Assembly: GCA_946481275.1 (NCBI GenBank)
Contig: CAMLMV010000007.1
Location: 124,001 to 188,000, forward strand
From: an uncultured Massilia sp.
GTDB lineage: Bacteria > Pseudomonadota > Gammaproteobacteria > Burkholderiales > Burkholderiaceae
Length of the DNA: 64,000 bases
Reading direction: 5' to 3'
Shown here in pieces: positions 1 to 9,356 of the stretch; position 1 is the first letter of the stretch, and every line of letters begins with the position of its first letter. Position numbers and translations under genes: made by a program. The notes under the pieces were generated by a model. The model did not search any database. It was not told the origin of the DNA and was given only the letters and a program-made list of their open reading frames with translations.

Positions 1-1
1 C

Positions 2-61
2 AACACGGAGCCGGGAACGGGCAACACCGGCTTCAACCTGGGCATCCGCCAGACGTTCTGA
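2..61 (+). CDS. C-terminal end of an outer-membrane protein (partial)
   Basis: Only the last 19 codons are inside the window, ending in TGA at 59-61. The peptide ends in LGIRQTF. A terminal aromatic residue after an alternating hydrophobic strand is the usual C-terminal signature of outer-membrane beta-barrels, so this is probably a TonB-dependent receptor or porin. The MFS transporter gene starts 32 bp downstream on the same strand, which suggests one transcript carrying outer- and inner-membrane uptake steps for the same solute. Family assignment is inference from very little sequence. Confidence 0.45.
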   Translation, partial: NTEPGTGNTGFNLGIRQTF

Positions 62-93
62 GTCCGGCGGCCACACCAATCTTTGGAGGGACC

Positions 94-1464
94 ATGGAGC
101 ATACTACGACGGCCGCCATGCCGGCCACCGCAACAAAGCTCGCGTCGCGCACGCGCTGGGGCATACTCGCCATCCTGTTCATCGTCACGACGGTCAACTA
201 CGCGGACCGGGCCTCGATCTCGATCGCCGGCCCGGAAATCCGCAAGGCCCTGGGCCTGTCTCCCGTCGAGATGGGCTTCGTCTTTTCCGCGTTCGCGTGG
301 TCGTACGTGGCGGCCCAGCTGCCCGGCGGCTGGCTGCTCGACCGCTTCGGCTCGAAAATCACCTATTTCTTCAGCATCTTCCTGTGGTCGCTGTTCACCT
401 TGTTGACGGGCGGCGTGGGGTTCGTCACCGGCGCCGCCGCCGTGGCTACGCTGTTCGTGCTGCGCTTCCTCGTGGGCGCCGCCGAGGCGCCTTCGTTCCC
501 GGGCAACAGCCGCATCACGTCGGCCTGGTTCCCCACGCACGAACGGGGACTCGCGTCCGCGCTGTTCAACTCCGCCCAGTATTTCGCGACCGTACTGTTC
601 GCGCCGATCATGGGCTGGCTCGTGCACGCCTTCGGCTGGGAGAGCGTGTTCATCGTGATGGGCGGCCTCGGGATCGCGCTGGCCTTCGTCTGGCTGAAGG
701 TCATCCACGGACCGAAGGACCACCCGTCCGTGAGCAGCAGCGAACTGAAATACATCGAGGAGGGCGGGGCGCTCGTCGACCTCGATGGCGCCGGGCGCAG
801 TAACCAGGCCCCGGCCGTCGACACGCTCGCCTGCGTCAAGGAGTTGCTGGGCAACCGCATGCTCCTGGGCGTGTACATCGGCCAGTACTGCATCAACACG
901 CTGACGTACTTCTTCCTCACGTGGTTCCCCGTGTATCTCGTGCAGGAGCGTCACATGACGATCCTGAAGGCGGGCTTCGTCGCCTCGCTGCCCGCCATCG
1001 CCGGCTTCCTCGGCGGCGTCGTGGGCGGCACGATCTCGGACCGTCTCGCGAAGGCTGGCTTCTCGCTGTCGATGTCGCGCAAGGTGCCGATCGTGTGCGG
1101 CATGCTGCTGTCGATGAGCATGATCGCCTGTAACTACATCGACACCGACGCCGTCGTCGTCGCCGTGATGGCCCTGGCGTTCTTCGGCAAGGGCGTCGGT
1201 GCGCTGGGCTGGGCCGTCGTGGCGGACACGTCGCCGAAGGAAGCGGGCGGCCTGTCCGGCGCGCTGTTCAACACCTTCGGCAATATCGCGGGCATCACGA
1301 CGCCGATCGTCATCGGCTACATCCTGCAGGGCACCGGATCGTTCGCGGGTGCGCTCGTGTACGTGGGCGCGAATGCGGCCGTCGCGATCTTCAGCTACGT
1401 GTTCATCGTGGGCGAGATCAAGCGGGTAAAACTGGTGAAATCGTTGAAGGCGGACGCGGCATAG
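94..1464 (+). CDS. MFS transporter, anion:cation symporter (ACS) type
   Basis: A 456-residue inner-membrane carrier with about 12 hydrophobic segments. The first helix region reads TVNYADRASIS, close to the VNYxDRxxxS motif of the ACS family (hexuronate, glucarate and galactonate carriers). GGWLLDRFGSK in the first cytoplasmic loop matches MFS motif A. The ATG has a good ribosome site (GGAGGG, 7 bp upstream). It lies between the end of an outer-membrane protein and a GH20 hexosaminidase, so an amino-sugar or sugar-acid derivative is a plausible substrate, but the substrate cannot be read from the sequence. Confidence 0.85.
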   Translation: MEHTTTAAMPATATKLASRTRWGILAILFIVTTVNYADRASISIAGPEIRKALGLSPVEMGFVFSAFAWSYVAAQLPGGWLLDRFGSKITYFFSIFLWSLFTLLTGGVGFVTGAAAVATLFVLRFLVGAAEAPSFPGNSRITSAWFPTHERGLASALFNSAQYFATVLFAPIMGWLVHAFGWESVFIVMGGLGIALAFVWLKVIHGPKDHPSVSSSELKYIEEGGALVDLDGAGRSNQAPAVDTLACVKELLGNRMLLGVYIGQYCINTLTYFFLTWFPVYLVQERHMTILKAGFVASLPAIAGFLGGVVGGTISDRLAKAGFSLSMSRKVPIVCGMLLSMSMIACNYIDTDAVVVAVMALAFFGKGVGALGWAVVADTSPKEAGGLSGALFNTFGNIAGITTPIVIGYILQGTGSFAGALVYVGANAAVAIFSYVFIVGEIKRVKLVKSLKADAA

Positions 1465-1473
1465 TCAATTACA

Positions 1474-1492
1474 ATGTTCTGATCTTGAACAT
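1474..1492. promoter_or_regulatory. Inverted repeat ATGTTC-N7-GAACAT before the GH20 gene
   Basis: Perfect 6-bp arms separated by 7 bp lie in the 42-bp gap between the MFS and GH20 genes. The spacing would suit a dimeric regulator; no strong terminator T-run follows. No regulator gene is visible within 2 kb, so the binding protein is unknown. Chance occurrence is possible. Confidence 0.3.
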
Positions 1493-1506
1493 GCCGGGGG
1501 TCCTCC

Positions 1507-3174
1507 ATGCGTATCGTCGCCGTCCTGTCCTGCTGCTGCCTGATCGGTGTTGTCCAGGCACAGGACATCGTGCCCCGTCCCGCAACGATGCAGCGTGGGA
1601 CCGGCGACTACGCGCTGACGGCTTCGACCCGCATCGTCGCCAGCGGCAAGGCGCTGCCCGAGGCGTCGACCCTGCGCGACTACCTGCGGCCCGCGACGGG
1701 TTTCGACCTGCCGGTGACCGCCCACGACGGCGCCAATGCGATCCGCCTCCGTCTCGATCCGAAAGCGGACCTGGGCAAGGAAGGCTACCGGCTCGTGAGC
1801 GACACGCGCGGGGTGACCATTTCGGCGGCGCAGCCCGCGGGACTCCACTACGGCATCCAGACGCTGCGCCAGATGCTCCCGGCCGACATTTATCGCCAGG
1901 CGAAGGTAGCGCGCACCTGGACGCTGCCGGCCGTGGCCATCGAGGACGCGCCCCGTTTCTCGTGGCGCGGCAGCCACCTGGACGTCGCGCGCCATTTCAT
2001 GCCGAAGGAGTTCGTGCTGAAGCACATCGAGCTGCTCGCCCAGCACAAGATGAACGTCTTCCACTGGCACCTGACGGACGACCAGGGCTGGCGGATCGAG
2101 ATCAAGCGCTATCCGCTTCTCACGCAGGTGGGTGCGTGGCGCCGCGACAGCATGCTCGCGTATTCTCCGCCGCGCTACGACGGCAAGCCGCACGGCGGTT
2201 TTTATACGCAGGACGACATCCGCGAAGTGGTGGCGTATGCGGCCGCGCGCCATGTGACGATCGTGCCCGAGATCGAGATGCCGGGCCATGCGCAGGCCGC
2301 CGTCGCCGCGTATCCGGAGCTGGGCAACCGGCCGGATCGGAAACTCCAGGTCGGCACCGATTGGGGCGTGATCCCGCACGTGTTCAACGTGGAGGACGGC
2401 ACCATTACCTTCCTGCAGAATGTGCTGGACGAGGTGATGGACCTGTTCCCGGGGCAGACCATCCACGTGGGCGGCGACGAGTGCCCGAAGACGGAATGGG
2501 CGCAGTCGCCCGCCGCGCTGGCGCGCATGAAGCAGCTGGGCCTCGTGCCGCAGACGGCCACCCTGCAGGACATCCAGGACTACCGCGACGCGCAGGGCAA
2601 GCCGGCCGAACACCCGGCGCTGCACGGCCTGCAGAGCTGGTTCATCGGCCGCATGGATGCGTACCTGGCGCAGCGCGGCCGGCGCCTGATCGGCTGGGAC
2701 GAGATCCTGGAGGGCGGCCTCGCGCCGGGCGCGGCCGTGATGAGCTGGCGCGGCGAGGCCGGCGGCATCAAGGCCGCCGGCGCCGGGCACGACGTCGTCA
2801 TGACGCCGGAGCGCGAGACGTATTTCGACTTCTGGCAGGCCGACCCGAAAGCCCCCGGCTTCCGCGAACCGATGGGCGTGCGCGACGTGACGACGCTCGC
2901 GCGCGTATACGCCTACGACCCGCTGCCGGCCGCGCTGCCGGCATCCCAGGCCCGGCACGTGCTGGGCAGTCAGGCGCAGTTGTGGACGGAATACATGGCC
3001 ACGCCGCGCGACGTCGAATACATGGCCTGGCCGCGCCTCGCGGCGCTGGCGGAAGGCCTGTGGACGCCGAAGGCGCTGAAGGACTACGCGGGATTCGAGG
3101 CGCGGATGCCGGCGGCACTGGGCCGCCTGCGGGTGCAGGACGTGAATTACCGTCCGCTGGAAGGTCCTCGCTGA
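1507..3174 (+). CDS. Beta-N-acetylhexosaminidase, GH20
   Basis: A 555-residue secreted glycosidase that removes terminal beta-linked GlcNAc or GalNAc. It begins with a short hydrophobic signal peptide (ends near VQAQ, residue ~19), then the GH20 N-terminal alpha/beta domain and the catalytic barrel. The hallmark HVGGDECPKTEW places the catalytic Asp-Glu pair at D324/E325; the FHWHLTDDQGW motif near residue 185 and a late Trp-rich segment (QLWTEYMA) are also typical. Length fits the family. It follows the MFS gene by 42 bp, so import of the released amino sugar is a reasonable inference. Confidence 0.93.
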   Translation: MRIVAVLSCCCLIGVVQAQDIVPRPATMQRGTGDYALTASTRIVASGKALPEASTLRDYLRPATGFDLPVTAHDGANAIRLRLDPKADLGKEGYRLVSDTRGVTISAAQPAGLHYGIQTLRQMLPADIYRQAKVARTWTLPAVAIEDAPRFSWRGSHLDVARHFMPKEFVLKHIELLAQHKMNVFHWHLTDDQGWRIEIKRYPLLTQVGAWRRDSMLAYSPPRYDGKPHGGFYTQDDIREVVAYAAARHVTIVPEIEMPGHAQAAVAAYPELGNRPDRKLQVGTDWGVIPHVFNVEDGTITFLQNVLDEVMDLFPGQTIHVGGDECPKTEWAQSPAALARMKQLGLVPQTATLQDIQDYRDAQGKPAEHPALHGLQSWFIGRMDAYLAQRGRRLIGWDEILEGGLAPGAAVMSWRGEAGGIKAAGAGHDVVMTPERETYFDFWQADPKAPGFREPMGVRDVTTLARVYAYDPLPAALPASQARHVLGSQAQLWTEYMATPRDVEYMAWPRLAALAEGLWTPKALKDYAGFEARMPAALGRLRVQDVNYRPLEGPR

Positions 3175-3175
3175 G

Positions 3176-3958
3176 TCACTGCATGAACCAGCCGTGGCTG
3201 ACGACGATGGACTGACCCGTCAGCGCGTTCGACGGGAACGTCGCGAGGAACAGCGCCGTGCGCGCGACGTCTTCCACGGTGGTGAATTCGCCGTCGACGG
3301 TCTCCTTCAGCATGACTTTTTTCACGACGTCTTCCTCGCTGATCCCGAGCTCCTGCGCCTGCTCGGGGATCTGCTTGTCGACGAGCGGCGTGCGCACGAA
3401 GCCCGGGCAGATCACGTTCGCACGCACGCCGTGCTTCGCGCCTTCCTTGGCGACGACCTTGGCCAGCCCGACGAGCCCGTGCTTCGCGGCGACGTACGGC
3501 GCCTTCAGCACGGACGCTTCCTTCGAGTGCACGGACCCCATGTAGATGACGGTGCCGCCGCGGCCCTGCGCATACATCCGCTTCAGGCACGCGCGCGTCG
3601 TGAGGAAGGCGCCATCCAGGTGAATCGCGAGCATCTTCTTCCAGTCGGAGAATTTGAATTCGTCGACCGGCGCGACGATCTGGATGCCCGCGTTCGACAC
3701 GAGCACGTCGATGCCGCCGAATTGGTCCGCGACTTGCGCGATGCCGGCGTCGACCTGTTCCTCGTTCGTCACGTCCATCGCGACGGCGAGTGCGCGTTCG
3801 CCCGTCGGATCGAATTCGCGCGCGACGGCCTGCGCGGCGTCCAGGTTGAGGTCCGCGATGGCGACCTTCGCGCCGTGGTCGAAATACGTCTTCGCGATCT
3901 CTTTGCCGATGCCGCTGGCGGCGCCGGTGACGACGGCGACTTTGTCCTGCATGTTCAT
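3176..3958 (-). CDS. bdhA: 3-hydroxybutyrate dehydrogenase (SDR)
   Basis: A 260-residue classical short-chain dehydrogenase that interconverts (R)-3-hydroxybutyrate and acetoacetate with NAD. The Rossmann glycine motif TGAASGIG is at the N-terminus, NNAG appears as SNAGI, and the active site shows Ser (MGSVHS) followed by YVAAK. The C-terminal [18 protein letters not shown] ending (here [14 protein letters not shown]) is characteristic of bacterial 3-hydroxybutyrate dehydrogenases. The start at 3958 is preferred over an upstream in-frame one because AAAGGA lies just ahead. It overlaps the patatin gene by 4 bp (ATGA), so the two are translationally coupled. It probably serves polyhydroxybutyrate breakdown. 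Confidence 0.9.
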   Translation of the reverse strand: MNMQDKVAVVTGAASGIGKEIAKTYFDHGAKVAIADLNLDAAQAVAREFDPTGERALAVAMDVTNEEQVDAGIAQVADQFGGIDVLVSNAGIQIVAPVDEFKFSDWKKMLAIHLDGAFLTTRACLKRMYAQGRGGTVIYMGSVHSKEASVLKAPYVAAKHGLVGLAKVVAKEGAKHGVRANVICPGFVRTPLVDKQIPEQAQELGISEEDVVKKVMLKETVDGEFTTVEDVARTALFLATFPSNALTGQSIVVSHGWFMQ

Positions 3959-5187
3959 ATCGGGTCCTTTTCTGCGGAGGTGGGGAGGGGAAGCGGGTGT
4001 GCGGGCGATGTCAGGAAATCGTAGGTGGCCGGGTTGCACTCGAAGCGCGGCAGCCGGAAGATCTCTTCATGGGCGAGCGTCTTCGTCGCATCCGCATAAC
4101 CGGCCTGCCAGTGTTCCTTCATCGTGCGCCGCGAGAATTCGAAATCCTTGTACTGGCCTTCGTACGTCGGCGACCGGTAGACCAGTTCGACGATGTTGTA
4201 CAGCGCGGGATCGGACGCTTCCGCGAGCATCCGCGCCTGCGGCGTCGCGGCCAGTTCCGGAGGCATCATGGCCAGCAGTTCGTTGAACGCGGTGCGCAGC
4301 TTTTCCGTGCGGCGGAACGCGTCGGTGGCGTTGCGCGTGCGGCTCGAATACTGGATCTCCTTCATGCGTGTCGCGACGGCGGCGAGGTCGGTCGGCACTT
4401 CTCCGCGCGCGCTCCACAGGTCGACCTGGAACACGAGCGTGTGCAGGCGCGAGCGCGCGGACAGCACCCAGTCGAGCGGCGTGTTCGACACCATGCCGCC
4501 GTCCCAGTAACGCTCGCCGTCGATCTCCACCGCGTCGAAGCCGGGCGGCAGCGCGCCGCTGGCCATCACGTGCTCCGGGCCGATGCGGTCTTTCGCATTG
4601 TCGAAGTAGGCGAAGTTGCCCGTCCTGACGTTGACGGCGCCGATCGACAGGCGCATCTCGCGCGCGTTGATGCGATCGAAGTCGACGAGGCGCTCCAGGG
4701 TCGCGCGCAGCGGCGCCGTGTCGTAGAAACTCGTCGCGCCGGCCCCTGGCCACGACAGGTAGGGCGGCGGCACGCGCGGCTCGAAAAAGCCGGGCACGCC
4801 CTGCACGAGCACGCGGCCCGCCGCGACCTGGTTGACCCAGGCGTGCAGCGTGTCGACGAGCGGCACGCCGGTCCACTGGTCGCCCACGAAACCGTCGCTG
4901 GCCGTGCTGACCAGTTCCCAGAATTCGCGCAGGCGTTCGACCCGTTGTGCGCGCGGATTGCCCGCGATGATCGCGCTGTTGATGGCGCCGATCGAAATGC
5001 CGGACACCCACGTGGGCTCGACGCCCGCTTCCAGCAGCTTTTCGTACACGCCCGCCTGGTATGCGCCGAGCGCGCCGCCGCCCTGCAGCACGAGGGCGAT
5101 GCTGTCGAATTCGGTGGCGCAGGATTTCGGTACTTCGGCGGGCGCCCGTGTGCCTTCGTGCAGCACGCTTTCATCCCGTGTGTTCAT
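3955..5187 (-). CDS. Patatin-like phospholipase family protein
   Basis: A 410-residue cytoplasmic serine hydrolase. The patatin oxyanion motif [12 protein letters not shown] is near residue 36, the nucleophile is S65 in GISIG, and the dyad Asp is in [12 protein letters not shown] near residue 230. The C-terminal third resembles the DUF3734 extension common in proteobacterial patatins. GGAG lies 7 bp before the ATG. It is the first gene of a pair with 3-hydroxybutyrate dehydrogenase, sharing ATGA. A role in lipid or polyhydroxybutyrate granule turnover is inferred from this pairing and from phaC 3 kb away; the actual substrate is not visible. Confidence 0.88.
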   Translation of the reverse strand: MNTRDESVLHEGTRAPAEVPKSCATEFDSIALVLQGGGALGAYQAGVYEKLLEAGVEPTWVSGISIGAINSAIIAGNPRAQRVERLREFWELVSTASDGFVGDQWTGVPLVDTLHAWVNQVAAGRVLVQGVPGFFEPRVPPPYLSWPGAGATSFYDTAPLRATLERLVDFDRINAREMRLSIGAVNVRTGNFAYFDNAKDRIGPEHVMASGALPPGFDAVEIDGERYWDGGMVSNTPLDWVLSARSRLHTLVFQVDLWSARGEVPTDLAAVATRMKEIQYSSRTRNATDAFRRTEKLRTAFNELLAMMPPELAATPQARMLAEASDPALYNIVELVYRSPTYEGQYKDFEFSRRTMKEHWQAGYADATKTLAHEEIFRLPRFECNPATYDFLTSPAHPLPLPTSAEKDPI

Positions 5188-5375
5188 GTGCCCGCTCCGT
5201 CGCGGAGCGATGGGGTCCTTCGCATGCGTTCCTCGCTATGTCAATACGAATCGCGAGCGACTTTGCGTGTGATCAACGTGTCGCTTCGATCGATATTCTG
5301 GCAAATTGCGGATGAGGCTGCCGTACGATTGGATGATGAGCACCATGTTTACGCGGCGCTGGTATAGTTGCCGGC

Positions 5376-6011
5376 ATGGACGACACCTGGCATCCGCAAC
5401 TGGACGAACATGGCCGCAAGGTGCGGCTGCAGGCGCCGTCGTGCGCCGCGAACCTCGAGGCCCTGGCCGACCCGCGGGCCGCGGTCACGTTCGTGCCGGG
5501 CAGCGAATGCGCCGGCATGCTGGATGGCATGCCGCTCGTCCCGTGTACGCGTGACATCGTCGACGCCGCGTGCGGTCGTGCCGCCACGCTCATCGAACCG
5601 CCGTTCATCCTGCCGGCAGGGAAGCAGGCGGCCGCCGGCGCCGTCGTGCGCGAAGCCGACGGCCGCATCTGGCTCGTGGCGCCGTCGAACGGCTTCGGCG
5701 GCTATGCGGTGACCTTTCCGAAAGGGCGCGTCGAACCGGGCCTGCCGCTGCAGGCGACGGCCATCCGCGAAGTGTGGGAAGAATCCGGGCTGCTGGTGGA
5801 ACCGGTGGCCTGGCTGGGCGACTTCCCTCGCACCCAGACCTTTACCCGCTTTTACGTCGCGCGCCGGGTCGGCGGCCATCCCGCGCACATGGGGTGGGAA
5901 TCGCAGGCCGTCCACCTCGTGACGCCCGCGCAGGCGCGTGGCCTGTTACACCGGGATACCGATCGCGCGGTGCTCGACGCCTTGAACGCATTTGAGGCAC
6001 ATCAAGCCTGA
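5376..6011 (+). CDS. Nudix hydrolase family protein
   Basis: A 211-residue protein with a Nudix domain from about residue 85. The Nudix helix reads FPKGRVEPGLPL followed by REVWEESGLL, so the metal-binding RExxEE core is intact, but the Glu normally six positions after the first Gly is Leu. The N-terminal 80 residues are of unknown role. Proteins of this group hydrolyse nucleoside diphosphates linked to another moiety; the substrate cannot be predicted. It is divergent from the patatin gene. No clear Shine-Dalgarno sequence precedes the ATG, and a TATAGT hexamer only 8 bp upstream hints at a very short leader. Confidence 0.8.
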   Translation: MDDTWHPQLDEHGRKVRLQAPSCAANLEALADPRAAVTFVPGSECAGMLDGMPLVPCTRDIVDAACGRAATLIEPPFILPAGKQAAAGAVVREADGRIWLVAPSNGFGGYAVTFPKGRVEPGLPLQATAIREVWEESGLLVEPVAWLGDFPRTQTFTRFYVARRVGGHPAHMGWESQAVHLVTPAQARGLLHRDTDRAVLDALNAFEAHQA

Positions 6012-6050
6012 CGCCAGCCCAGCGAGACAGGGCAGCCTTTCCAATCTGTA

Positions 6051-7316
6051 ATGTTCCACGAGCCTGTTTTTAATTTTCGCTTCAGGTTCGCGGCGTACCG
6101 TTTTCATTGCATATCGGAAGCAATTCTTGCTCTGTCCGTCGTCTCTTTTTTAGGCTGTCGCCCCGTGAAACTCGCCGCATACCAGGAACTCGTCCCGCCG
6201 GAACTCGCCCCACCGCAGCCCGGCGGGCTGGACATCGTCCCCGACGATCCCGCGCAGTATCGCCAGGTCGTCGACAAGTTCGACGAACTCGGCTTGCGGC
6301 CCTATCTCGCGCCCTCCGGCTGCGGCCGTGGTTTCGCGTTGTCGGCCGAGGCCGCGCATGCGCTCGTGGACGATGGCGACACGCTGAACCTGTGCCGCGA
6401 TCTCGGCCTCGACACCGTCGCGAACATGGTCCACCTCGAACGCGAGATCGTGCTGGCGCTGCTGGCCGCGCCGCGCACGCTCCGTTTTGCGAGCGCCGCC
6501 GAATTCCTGGCCGCGGTCGCGATCCGGCGCAACATCGTCGTGGCCGCGCGCGCCACCCAGCTTGCGTTCGGCACAGCGGAAGCGGACCGCCCGGCCAGCC
6601 ACTGGACGTATGACGAAGACCGCGGTTTCACGGTCCTGCCCGGACAGCCGCTGATCGAGGCCCTCACGCTGGCGACCCAGCCCGGCGCGGGAGACGGGCG
6701 CATGTACGCGCGCAGTTACTCTTTTTCCTGCTACCGCGCGACGGAGTACGTGATGCTGCTCGGGATCGCGCGCGAACTCGAACGGACCAACCCGGCGCTG
6801 CTCGCGTCCTTGCAGCGGCAGTGGGAGACATCCGCGATCCAGTCGGGTGCCTTCCACGACGTCTTCCTCGTCGAATACGGTTCGTTCGACGCGCCGCTGC
6901 CGCCGCGCTGGTACGTGCCGGGCGACCGCGTGTGGTTCCGCAATCCGGATGCCTTGTCGTCGGACGCGTCGGGCTACGAAGGCTCGTGGGTGATCTATCT
7001 CGGCAACGGCTTGTTCAGCAATTTCTGGCAGCGCGAGCGGCCGTACAGCCTCGCCGCCAAATGCCTGGAGATCTATCACTGGCGCCACGGCACGTATGTC
7101 GACGCGGCCGGCGACTTGCGGATGAACGAGGCGATCGTCGCCGCGCGCGTGGCGGAAACGGCCGCCAACCCGGCCGCGCTGGCGGCCGTCGTCGCGCGCA
7201 TGTCGCGCCTGCGTGACACGCGCGGTGTGTATGCCGACGGCGGCTGCATCGACGTGTCGCGCGAATTCGCGCGCCCCGTCTGCCCCGGCACGGCGGGCAT
7301 CGTGATGCCGGGGTGA
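6051..7316 (+). CDS. Tgl-like protein-glutamine gamma-glutamyltransferase
   Basis: A 421-residue protein whose second half resembles the Bacillus spore-coat transglutaminase Tgl. SYSFSCYRATEYVMLLGIA holds the likely catalytic Cys (about residue 225), and PGDRVWFRNPD followed by SWVIYLGNGLF matches the conserved Tgl block. Such enzymes crosslink Gln and Lys side chains. The GHG that follows LGNGxYYG in Bacillus Tgl is not seen here, so activity is uncertain. The N-terminal ~38 residues are aromatic and more AT-rich than the rest, and GTG at 6165 is an alternative start. It stands alone between the Nudix and phaC genes. Tgl homologues outside spore formers are little studied. Confidence 0.6.
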   Translation: MFHEPVFNFRFRFAAYRFHCISEAILALSVVSFLGCRPVKLAAYQELVPPELAPPQPGGLDIVPDDPAQYRQVVDKFDELGLRPYLAPSGCGRGFALSAEAAHALVDDGDTLNLCRDLGLDTVANMVHLEREIVLALLAAPRTLRFASAAEFLAAVAIRRNIVVAARATQLAFGTAEADRPASHWTYDEDRGFTVLPGQPLIEALTLATQPGAGDGRMYARSYSFSCYRATEYVMLLGIARELERTNPALLASLQRQWETSAIQSGAFHDVFLVEYGSFDAPLPPRWYVPGDRVWFRNPDALSSDASGYEGSWVIYLGNGLFSNFWQRERPYSLAAKCLEIYHWRHGTYVDAAGDLRMNEAIVAARVAETAANPAALAAVVARMSRLRDTRGVYADGGCIDVSREFARPVCPGTAGIVMPG

Positions 7317-7320
7317 AGGG

Positions 7321-9102
7321 TCACGGCTCCAGGACGTAGTGGCCGGGCGCATCGCGCACGCTGCGGCCTTGCGGAGGCGGCGCCACCCACGGACCGGCAA
7401 GCCGGGTCAGCCAATGCTCCCATGCCGGCCACCAACTGCCTTCCCTTACGCGCGTCTCGGCCTGCCAGGTGTCGGGATCGATGTACGGCGCGTCGTGTTC
7501 GTGCGTGCTCATCTGGTAGCTGCGGTTCGGCGTGCCAGGCGGGGACACGACGCCCGCGTTGTGGCCGCCGGTGGTCAACAGGAACGTGACCGACGTATCG
7601 CTCAGCGGGATGACTTTATAGACGGACCGCCACGGCGCCACGTGGTCCGTCATCGTGCCAACCGCGAGGATCGGGATGTGGATGTCCGTCAGCGCCACGG
7701 GCCGGCCGTTCACGAGGTAGCGCGAGCTGGCCAGGCTGTTCTGCAGGAACAGGTTGCGGAGGTATTGCGAATGCATGCGGTAAGGCATGCGCGTGGCGTC
7801 CGCGTTCCATGAGGCGAGGTCGTTGTCCTTGTCGGGGATGTCGAGCAGGTAGTGGCGCAGGCGGCGCGACCAGATCAGGTCGTTCGAGCGCAGCAGCTGG
7901 AAGGCGCCCGCCATCTGGCGCGTGTCCAGGTAGCCCTGCTGCCACATCACGGCTTCCAGGAAGCTGACCTGGCTCTCGTCGATGAACAGCGACAGCTCGC
8001 CCGGCTCCGTGAAGTCGACCTGCGCGGCCAGCAGGGTCATGCTGGCGAGGCGCTCGTCGCCGTCGCGCGCCATCGCAGCCGCCGCGATCGCCAGCAGGGT
8101 GCCGCCCAGGCAATAGCCGCAGGCATTAATCTGCGGGGCGCCCGTCTCGCGCACGACCATGTCCAGCGATTCCATGATGCCGTGGCGCCGGTAATCGTCC
8201 AGCGACAGGTCGCGGTCGTCGGCCTGCGGGTTCTTCCACGAGATCATGTACACGGTGTGGCCATGTTCGACGAGGTAGCGCACGAGCGAGTTGTGCGGGG
8301 AGAGGTCGAGGATGTAGTACTTCATGATCCATGCCGGCACGATCAGCAGCGGCACGGCGTGCACCTGCGGCGTGACGGGATCGTAGCGCAGCAGTTCGAC
8401 GAGGTGGTTTTCCATGACGACTTTGCCGGGCGTAATGGCGAGGTCGCGCCCGGGCCGCAAGCTGACGGGCGCCGACGTGCCCGCCAGGGCGCGGCGCATG
8501 TCCGTGCCCGCGCGGGCCATGCCGTGCACGAGGTTCTGCCCGCCGCTGGCGAGCGTGACCTGCTGCGCGACCGGATTGGTGGCGATGAAGTTCGACGGCG
8601 CGACACCGTCGAGCAGCTGGCGCGCGACGAACGTGACCACGTCGCCATGGTGCGAGGACACGCCGCGCACGTCGGTCGTGGCGCGGTGCCACCATTGCTG
8701 CGTGAGCAGGAAGCCCTGGCTCAGCTGGTTCCACGGCCACGCGTGCCACAGCGGATCGTTGAAGCGCTTGTCCTGGGCCAGCGGCTGCACGGGCTCGGCC
8801 GGCGTGCCGAACATGGCGCTGGTGCTGTACTGCAGCCAGCGCTGCAGGTTGTTCACGGCCTGCACGCCCAGCTCCAGCTGCTTGGCGGGCGAGAGGAGCA
8901 GGTGGGTGGCCCAGTCGTGCCACGCGCCGGCGAGCGCCGCCGGCGACACGTAGCCGGTCATGCGCCCCAGCGCGGCGTTCAGTGCGAGGTCGACGTGCGC
9001 GTGCTCGACGCTGGCCTCGGGATAGCGCGGCCGCGCGCCGCCCTGCCACGTGCTGGCCTCGCGCCGCTGTTCGCTGGGCGGAATGTCGGACAGGATGTTC
9101 AT
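7321..9102 (-). CDS. phaC: Poly(3-hydroxyalkanoate) synthase
   Basis: A 593-residue alpha/beta-hydrolase-fold polymerase that joins 3-hydroxyacyl-CoA units on the granule surface. The PhaC box is GYCLGG with catalytic C331; the other triad members are in TMTDHVAPW (Asp) and GGHNAGVVSPPG (His). WKNPQADDRDLSLDDY is also typical. Length fits class I synthases. The start at 9102 is chosen because GGAGG lies 9 bp upstream; an earlier in-frame start would run through the tRNA promoter region. No phaA, phaB or phasin gene adjoins it, so it may be an additional synthase copy. 3-hydroxybutyrate dehydrogenase at 3.2-4.0 kb fits the same storage pathway. Confidence 0.9.
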   Translation of the reverse strand: MNILSDIPPSEQRREASTWQGGARPRYPEASVEHAHVDLALNAALGRMTGYVSPAALAGAWHDWATHLLLSPAKQLELGVQAVNNLQRWLQYSTSAMFGTPAEPVQPLAQDKRFNDPLWHAWPWNQLSQGFLLTQQWWHRATTDVRGVSSHHGDVVTFVARQLLDGVAPSNFIATNPVAQQVTLASGGQNLVHGMARAGTDMRRALAGTSAPVSLRPGRDLAITPGKVVMENHLVELLRYDPVTPQVHAVPLLIVPAWIMKYYILDLSPHNSLVRYLVEHGHTVYMISWKNPQADDRDLSLDDYRRHGIMESLDMVVRETGAPQINACGYCLGGTLLAIAAAAMARDGDERLASMTLLAAQVDFTEPGELSLFIDESQVSFLEAVMWQQGYLDTRQMAGAFQLLRSNDLIWSRRLRHYLLDIPDKDNDLASWNADATRMPYRMHSQYLRNLFLQNSLASSRYLVNGRPVALTDIHIPILAVGTMTDHVAPWRSVYKVIPLSDTSVTFLLTTGGHNAGVVSPPGTPNRSYQMSTHEHDAPYIDPDTWQAETRVREGSWWPAWEHWLTRLAGPWVAPPPQGRSVRDAPGHYVLEP

Positions 9103-9234
9103 GATGCGTTGCCTCCGAAGCAGGGCTGGAAGCACGTTTGACCAGAATCCGGCAGGTAAGTGCCGCACCACGGCGGTGCATTCGCTTGATATGGCACAGA
9201 TACCCGTCCCGGATACCCACGTATCATTGTTTTC

Positions 9235-9305
9235 GGCGAGGTAGCAAAGCGGTTATGCGACGGCTTGCAAAGCCGTTCAGACGTGTTCGACTCACGTCCT
9301 CGCCT
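9235..9305 (+). tRNA. tRNA-Cys (anticodon GCA)
   Basis: A full cloverleaf can be folded. The acceptor GGCGAGG (9235-9241) pairs with CCTCGCC (9298-9304), and U73 is the discriminator expected for tRNA-Cys. The anticodon GCA is at 9267-9269 in the loop TTGCAAA. The T arm is ACGTG-TTCGACT-CACGT. The 3' CCA is not encoded (CAC follows). It lies between the divergent phaC gene and the 3' end of the LacI gene. Confidence 0.95.
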
Positions 9306-9356
9306 CACGAATTCCGCCGCACCGCCCGTCGCAGGCGCGTCCAGAACTGATCGATA

